Source of the DNA: Gammaproteobacteria bacterium
GTDB lineage: Bacteria; Actinomycetota; Acidimicrobiia; Spongiisociales; UBA4744
NCBI GenBank assembly: GCA_011682695.1
Contig: JAACED010000014.1
Span: 1 to 64,000, forward strand
Direction: 5' to 3'
DNA: 64,000 nucleotides
Shown: piece by piece, positions 58,973-64,000 of the stretch
Layout: the number at the start of each line of letters is the position of its first letter
Numbering within the stretch: the first letter of the stretch is position 1
The notes under the pieces: model-generated
The model's database searches: none
What the model was told of the DNA's origin: nothing
The model's input: the letters and a program-made list of their open reading frames with translations, nothing else
Position numbers and translations under genes: made by a program

Positions 58973-60322
58973 TCAGTCGCCGTCGATACTGATGAGCGGT
59001 CGGTTATGTCGTTGCGGTCGACGTTTGAGAATCAGATGCTCGGCACCGAGGGCCAGCGCCAAGAGGCTGAACAGCGTAAGAAGCGCCGCCGGATCGTGTC
59101 TTCCCGATCTGACGAGCAGCACCACGAGAGATCCGGCACAGCCGATGACGCCCGCTGCCGCGAGTCCCCGCCTGACGCCGGCTTGCCGTCCGACACGAAA
59201 CGCCGCGGCGTTGGTGACGGTGAAGACAATGAGGAAGATGGCGCTCGCCAAGGCGGAGATGCTGGTCAGTGGAAGGCCAACGGCAATCGCAAGCCCGGCG
59301 CCGGCGGTGATGTGCAGCCCGATCGGCTCGTTCCACTTGAGGCGTTCAAATCGGTCGGGCAGTTCACCCACGCTCGCGATGGTGTAGCTGAGGCGCGCCG
59401 CCCCATAGAGCGTGGCGTTGATGGCGGACAGTGTCGCGAGTATCGCGGCGACGGCAACGAGCCTGAATCCGATCGATCCCAGCGTGGCGGAAGCGGCCTG
59501 CGCGAGAGCGAAATCGGCCGATTTGCTGATCTGTGCAGGCGTCAACGACCCCACCACCACTGCTGAGACCAGCACGTAGAGGACGATGACGATCCCGACG
59601 GCAAGAGCGAATGCTCGCGGTAATGTGCGACTGCGGTCCCGAACGTCGGCCGACGCATTGGCGATCAACTCGAACCCTTCATAGGCAACGAAGATCAGCA
59701 TTCCCGCTGCCACGACTGCCATCAGTGACGGCCACGACGAGGGCGCGAGCTTCGTGGGAGAGACAGCCGGGACGCCGGCCGCGATCACGACACCCAAGAT
59801 GATCAACTTGATTATCACGATCGCCCCCTCGGTCCTGGCGACGAGTCCTGCGTTCGACAGGTTGATCAACCATGGCAGGAGAATCCCCGCGAAGATCAGC
59901 CCGCGGAGTAGAAGGACAGTGGGGTCGGTGCCGCCTGGGAACAGCGTGGCGGAGTAATGCCCGAAGGCCGATGCGTACAAGGCAGTGGTCGCCACGTACC
60001 CGGCCCACAGCACCACATTGAGACTGCCCGTGAGCTCGTTGATACCGAAGATTCGGTCGACGAAGGCAACGGTGCCGCCTGCGCTCGGATAGGCAACCGA
60101 GAGCTTGCTGTAGCTGATGGCTGTGAGAACGCTGATGAGTCCACCGACCAGGAACGCCAACGGTGTGGCACCGCCCGCGTCGGTCGCCGCGACGCCGAGC
60201 ACCGCGAAGATCCCGCCGCCGACCATCCCGCCGATCCCGATTGCCACGGCACCGACGAGCCCGATCGAGTGCCTGTCACCGGACTTCGATGTCGCCTGCT
60301 CATCACCGTCGGTCTGCATCAT
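58973..60322 (-). CDS. APC-family amino acid/amine permease
   Basis: This transporter of about 449 residues has 12 predicted membrane segments. The first shows the APC motif GIGGMVGGGIFAVLG, followed by GLISVLTAISYSKLSVAYPSAGG. TM6 contains ILIFVAYEGFEL-like sequence around FVAYEGFELIANASAD, with the conserved bent-helix Phe/Tyr/Glu. An ATG at 60322 precedes a short polar tail; a longer in-frame start at 60376 is less likely. The substrate is unknown and there is no operon partner. Confidence 0.9.
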   Translation of the reverse strand: MMQTDGDEQATSKSGDRHSIGLVGAVAIGIGGMVGGGIFAVLGVAATDAGGATPLAFLVGGLISVLTAISYSKLSVAYPSAGGTVAFVDRIFGINELTGSLNVVLWAGYVATTALYASAFGHYSATLFPGGTDPTVLLLRGLIFAGILLPWLINLSNAGLVARTEGAIVIIKLIILGVVIAAGVPAVSPTKLAPSSWPSLMAVVAAGMLIFVAYEGFELIANASADVRDRSRTLPRAFALAVGIVIVLYVLVSAVVVGSLTPAQISKSADFALAQAASATLGSIGFRLVAVAAILATLSAINATLYGAARLSYTIASVGELPDRFERLKWNEPIGLHITAGAGLAIAVGLPLTSISALASAIFLIVFTVTNAAAFRVGRQAGVRRGLAAAGVIGCAGSLVVLLVRSGRHDPAALLTLFSLLALALGAEHLILKRRPQRHNRPLISIDGD

Positions 60323-60651
60323 CGAGGACCTTACCGGGCGCGTCGTTCCCCATCGCACTGAGGAGTCATGCGTCAATCATCCTCTTCAACTCTGGCATCG
60401 GCGCCTGCTCATTCATGTCCTCGTACTCGATGCGGTCACACCTCACAATGCTCAGTGTTGAAGCAGCATCAGTCACCTCACTGCGACCTACCGACTGGGA
60501 AGGGTGGTAGCACGGCAATGAGCACACCGCTTGGGTGCCCGCACGTGCCGACACGGCACAATCACAAGGCGGATCGGTCAGCCGCCAACAATCTCAGTGG
60601 AGCATCGGGGAGTGAATGGCGGCACAACTGCGAGATGATCACCTGTTGATG
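60323..60651. other. Non-coding gap
   Basis: About 330 bases between the APC gene start and the zinc-ribbon gene end. A 38-residue minus-strand tail ending MPELKRMIDA resembles protein but has no start or family match. Nothing else was recognised. Confidence 0.35.
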
Positions 60652-61548
60652 TCACTCCGTCACTACGGCAGGCGTCGAGGCAGCAACGATCGACCTGACC
60701 GTGGCGCCATCCACCTCATCGGGGTGGAGTCCACACAACGAACAGGCCCCATCCGCTGGGAACAGTGCCGTTCCGCACAACGGACACGGCGCAGGCTCCT
60801 CCATCGAGCATCGGTCACAGAAGAGCGTCGCCATGCCGATCGGAGAGCCGCACGTGATGCAGAATCGTTGAGCGATCTGCCCGGGTAGCGGATCGGGGAG
60901 CGGAGGAGCGATCAGCGTGCCACATGAACTACAGAATCGATCCCTCCCCAACACCGACAGGCCGCACGAAGTGCAGAATCGTCCTGCATCCGCCCCACAT
61001 GCCGGACACGATCGGATGGCGGGATCCATGACCACTCCACAATTCGGGCATGACCGTTCACCGAGAACGAGTGCTTGTGCCACCAACGTCGCTTCGGCAC
61101 TGATGGCCATCCTCCAGAGCGCTGCGTATCGGCCTATCGCCGCAGCGGTAGCCAGAAGCAGGCCGATCAGTCCTACACCGGCGATCCGGTCTCCCAACCA
61201 CATCGATCCGACGATCACGAGAGCCCCCGACAGGCCCCACAACCCAAGTAGCCCGTTCCAGCGATGGACGACCGCCGATCCCATGTCGACGATGAACCCC
61301 CGGTGCACCATCACTGCATAGCCCGCAAGGGTCCCGACGATCACCAAGATGGCCGACTGTTCCAGGGACAGCGGGGCACCGAGCATGATCAGGAGCACTA
61401 CCAGCGCGATGATCGACGCCATGGTGCGGAGACCGTCGCCTTTTGGACGCACCACCTCACGATGTAGACCGCCGAGGCACGCTTCGAGTAACTCGGCCAC
61501 GACGACGAACAATGCGGCAACTCCGATGAACGTCCACAGCACTGTCAT
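60652..61548 (-). CDS. Membrane protein with four C-terminal zinc ribbons
   Basis: This 298-residue protein is unrecognised as a whole. Five hydrophobic segments fill residues 1-150. The C-terminal 130 residues hold paired CxxC motifs: CPNC/CPAC, CTSC/CSSC, CITC/CDRC and CPLC/CSLC. This is four DZANK-like treble-clef ribbons. Such ribbons bind zinc and mediate protein or nucleic-acid contact on the cytoplasmic side. The ATG at 61548 overlaps the stop of the next gene upstream (ATGA), so it is co-translated with the Arg-rich protein. No known system is apparent. Confidence 0.82.
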   Translation of the reverse strand: MTVLWTFIGVAALFVVVAELLEACLGGLHREVVRPKGDGLRTMASIIALVVLLIMLGAPLSLEQSAILVIVGTLAGYAVMVHRGFIVDMGSAVVHRWNGLLGLWGLSGALVIVGSMWLGDRIAGVGLIGLLLATAAAIGRYAALWRMAISAEATLVAQALVLGERSCPNCGVVMDPAIRSCPACGADAGRFCTSCGLSVLGRDRFCSSCGTLIAPPLPDPLPGQIAQRFCITCGSPIGMATLFCDRCSMEEPAPCPLCGTALFPADGACSLCGLHPDEVDGATVRSIVAASTPAVVTE

Positions 61549-62867
61549 CGGTGCCTCCTTCTCCGCCTGAAGAGCCTCCCGAGACCGCGACGCCCGAAGA
61601 TGAAGCGGGAAGCTTGGGCAGGTGGGCTCTTGTCGATGGATCTGCCAACTCGACGCACTCCCCGTCCGACTTCTTTCACAACGTTGCGCGGACTCCTGAG
61701 TGTCCGACCAACCCGCCGAAACTCACGCCGAGGATCGCGAAAGAACCGCTTGACCGAATTGCCGATCGCTCGCTCTCCTCCGAGCCCGGTTACGAGCAGT
61801 GGCGACACACCGGAACCCACCAGTCTTCGGTGAACCGCCCGCTCGATTCCCCGGTCCACCTCCTGTTGAAGACGTCGCCTGTCTGTCAGGATGGTGTGCA
61901 GTCCCTGCGCTGCCTGGTAGTCCGCTCGCAGCCGTGCAAGACCACGGGCACCTTTGTCGAAGAGATCACGACCACGACGCACGATCCGGCTCCGTCCGAT
62001 GCGGTCGATCGTCTCTCTGCCACGTTTCCTGAGACGTTCCTCGACGCGCCGAGATCTGCGGTCGAGCCGAGCCTGAGCCTCCCGAAAGCGACGCTCTCCA
62101 CGCTCCACGATCTCACCGGGACGGCGCACGATACGGTGCCGGCGGAGTCGTTGCAGGGCCTCCTGGTACCTCTGCCTCAGGCGGGTGCGCAGCTCCTTCT
62201 TGCGGTTGTCGATCTTGTCGCGCACATCCTTGGGGAGCGCGTCACCCTTGGCGACCAGCTCCCCGGCTTTGCCGCGCACGACACCGGCGCGAACGGCCTG
62301 ACCCATCACACCGGCAACGGTCACAAGAGCCACCGCAGCCGCCGATCCCGGAACGCCCCCCGCCGGCTCGGACGGTTCCGAGGGGATGGCCGGTGCCGTC
62401 GTGGAGGTCACGGTCGCCGTCGTGGAAGTTGGTTCCGATGCCGGCTCGGTGGTCGCCGTCTCTTGGGCCGTGGTTGTGGTGGGTTCGACAAATCCCCGCT
62501 CGATGCGCGAGTCTTCCACCAACTGTGCAACGTTGGGGCACCTGGCCAGATCGGTCGAGTCCGGGTTCCGATCGAGGCTCGTGTCGCAGTAGCAGAGGAA
62601 CGCAAACGCACCCGCGCCGGGTTGACCCGGCACTTCTCCCCTGACCTCTCTCCACTCGGTGACGGCTGCCCCGAGATCACAGACCGGGCTCCCGGTGTAG
62701 CCGGGATGCCCGTATTCGGGGAACGTGTTCAGATCCTGAACACAGCCGGTCCCGCTCATCCGCTCGAAGTGGAAACCCTTCGGGCATGGGTCGCTCTCCT
62801 GGGCCAGGACACCAACCGGCGCCAATTGGCACCCCCGAGGAACAGAAGGAGTGTCAGCGAACGCCAC
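61545..62867 (-). CDS. Exported Arg-rich membrane protein, apparently frameshifted in its signal peptide
   Basis: This protein is about 440 residues as translated from GTG 62867. Residues 20-130 form a Cys-containing domain (SDPCPKGFHFERM, GTGCVQD, FLCYCDTS). A Thr/Pro/Glu-rich linker and one hydrophobic segment (GSAAAVALVTVAGVMG) follow. The last 230 residues are an Arg-rich, helical, probably cytoplasmic region with repeated RxxxRRxxR patterns. In this frame no signal peptide exists, but the overlapping frame from TTG 62869 reads MWRSLTLLLFLG. Joining the frames at the CCCCC run (62832-62836) gives a complete signal peptide ending VLA-QESDP. A one-base indel is therefore likely. I do not recognise the family. 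Confidence 0.68.
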   Translation of the reverse strand: MAFADTPSVPRGCQLAPVGVLAQESDPCPKGFHFERMSGTGCVQDLNTFPEYGHPGYTGSPVCDLGAAVTEWREVRGEVPGQPGAGAFAFLCYCDTSLDRNPDSTDLARCPNVAQLVEDSRIERGFVEPTTTTAQETATTEPASEPTSTTATVTSTTAPAIPSEPSEPAGGVPGSAAAVALVTVAGVMGQAVRAGVVRGKAGELVAKGDALPKDVRDKIDNRKKELRTRLRQRYQEALQRLRRHRIVRRPGEIVERGERRFREAQARLDRRSRRVEERLRKRGRETIDRIGRSRIVRRGRDLFDKGARGLARLRADYQAAQGLHTILTDRRRLQQEVDRGIERAVHRRLVGSGVSPLLVTGLGGERAIGNSVKRFFRDPRREFRRVGRTLRSPRNVVKEVGRGVRRVGRSIDKSPPAQASRFIFGRRGLGRLFRRRRRHR

Positions 62868-63063
62868 AAACCAGACGTGCGGTCCGATAGGCGGCGGGCA
62901 CGGCTCGCCTGCCCGGCGGTGGCGACCGACTCATACCGACCGGCTACGTGACCAGGAGTGTCGCGGCACATGGTGTCCTGCGTCCGACACTACAGATCGG
63001 AGACGACCAGTGCGTATGGGCTCCGTCCCGGCTGCATCACCTCCCCACCGAGCCCGCGACGGC

Positions 63064-64000
63064 TCAGTGTTGGGGTGCCGGTGAGGTTGGAAGGGTGAGT
63101 TCGAAGATGGTTTCGCCGTTCTTCCGCCGGTAGATGAGGTCGCCTCTCATAAGTTGGGCGAGTGTTCGCGACAGGCTGAGGCCGATTCCGAGTGCGTTCG
63201 TGTGTCCAGGAGCGTCGTGACCACTCCAGTACAGATCGAAAATCTTGTCGGTGTCATCGGCGGGGACTCCATTGCCGTGATCGATCACGCGCAGGGTGGC
63301 TCGATCGCCGCTGGCGGATGTCTCGATGCGGATATCGCCCAATCCGTGCCGGACTGCGTTCGTGATGAGATTGCGGATGATCTGACGTGTGCGGCCCTTG
63401 TCGGTCCACGCTCGCGTCTTTGTCGTCGGCAAGTCCACCTTCCGGTTCTGCAGGTCACAGGTGGACAACGCGGCGATGATCTCGTCGGTCAAGTTGACCA
63501 TCATCGGCGCGATTGCCAGGGTTCCAACGTCCGTTCTTGCAGACGTGACGAGGTCTTCGATGATCCCTCCCATCTGCCGGCTGGTCGACGCGATGAGACG
63601 AATCGCTTCGGTAGTTTCTGATTCGGAGAGTGAAGACTGTCCGCCTTCGAGAAGGTCGGCGAAGCCGACGACGGCAGCCAGAGGGGTACGGAGTTCGTGT
63701 GACACGGACGCCATGAGACGACTCTTGATCTCGGCGAGCTCTTCAGCACGCCGTGTCGCTTCCACCAGACTCGTCACGTCGACGAATGCGGCGATTACCT
63801 GCGAGTAGTCGGGTGTTCCGTCCCAGTCCGGGGCCATCCAGCGAATCTGAAGATCGACAATGCCTTTTCCGGAGATCTCGACCCTGACTCCCCGTTCGAA
63901 TGTCACGACTCTGTTGGCGATACTGCACAAGGTGACTGCTTCAGGGTCTGGGAACACAGGAAGTGATGAACGTTCTGACAGTGGCCCGAGCAGCCCCGAT
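63064..64000 (-). CDS. PAS-containing sensor histidine kinase (5' end outside window)
   Basis: This is the C-terminal part of a histidine kinase; the frame is open to the window edge, so the start lies beyond 64000. A PAS/PAC end (VDLQIRWMAPDWDG to IAAFVDVTSLVEA) is followed by the HisKA dimerisation helix with the phospho-acceptor His in MASVSHELRTPLAAVV. The HATPase domain has N-box RNLITNAVRHG, G1 VIDHGNGVP and G2 GIGLSLSRTLA. No transmembrane segment is visible in this portion. The cognate regulator is not in the window. Confidence 0.93.
   Translation of the reverse strand, partial: SGLLGPLSERSSLPVFPDPEAVTLCSIANRVVTFERGVRVEISGKGIVDLQIRWMAPDWDGTPDYSQVIAAFVDVTSLVEATRRAEELAEIKSRLMASVSHELRTPLAAVVGFADLLEGGQSSLSESETTEAIRLIASTSRQMGGIIEDLVTSARTDVGTLAIAPMMVNLTDEIIAALSTCDLQNRKVDLPTTKTRAWTDKGRTRQIIRNLITNAVRHGLGDIRIETSASGDRATLRVIDHGNGVPADDTDKIFDLYWSGHDAPGHTNALGIGLSLSRTLAQLMRGDLIYRRKNGETIFELTLPTSPAPQH

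Overview
The window is high-GC DNA from an actinobacterium. Two features point towards the Acidimicrobiia or a related deep-branching, mostly uncultured group: secreted lipoproteins with long Thr/Ala linkers directly after the lipobox, and frequent leaderless or near-leaderless genes with a TANNNT box 6-8 nt before the start codon. This placement is an inference from sequence style, not from a marker-gene tree. Gene density is normal. There are no tRNA or rRNA genes, no CRISPR array, and no intact insertion sequence or prophage.

Layout. 1-5.9 kb is a sugar-uptake locus: two MalFG-type permeases (the first cut by the window edge), a lipoprotein binding protein, a ROK repressor with a clear promoter and operator-like palindrome, and a divergent GH15 glucoamylase-like enzyme. 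6-16.3 kb is looser. It holds single genes (GNAT, methyltransferase, PfaD-like nitronate monooxygenase, SagB-like nitroreductase lipoprotein, RraA-like, DUF606 transporter, pckA, a small unknown), at least three decayed gene remnants and a four-copy intergenic repeat. 16.3-22.7 kb carries a secreted CAP protein, asd-lysC, a secreted cyclophilin, a PHP phosphoesterase and murJ. 22.8-27 kb is a probable exopolysaccharide locus: processive GT2 synthase, HEAT-repeat membrane protein, lone receiver domain and an unknown exported protein. 27-34 kb is core metabolism and DNA maintenance: mce with a frameshifted downstream ORF, thiolase-glpX, a HAD phosphatase, HU, and dnaX-ybaB-recR.

34-36.5 kb is an ABC exporter pair followed by a 10 x 7-bp tandem repeat. 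37-48.2 kb looks like a phosphorus-scavenging island: phnD-phnC-phnE (PhnE with an unusual extracytoplasmic insert), a large secreted LTD/endonuclease, a dGTPase and a secreted 5'-nucleotidase. It is threaded by five copies of a 48-bp palindromic repeat, and the nuclease and nucleotidase share a duplicated ~220-bp upstream region with a conserved stem-loop. 48-57 kb holds an aldo/keto reductase, an enoyl-CoA hydratase-mgtC-manC run, a SulP transporter, a paired acyl-CoA dehydrogenase operon and a nitronate monooxygenase. 57-64 kb has dinB, an APC permease, an overlapping zinc-ribbon/Arg-rich membrane-protein pair and a truncated sensor kinase.

The most noteworthy material is non-coding: four separate families of repeated or structured intergenic elements, two of which show paired compensatory changes between copies. 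One family coincides with the -10 region of two leaderless genes. These and the phosphorus island are the best candidates for something undescribed.
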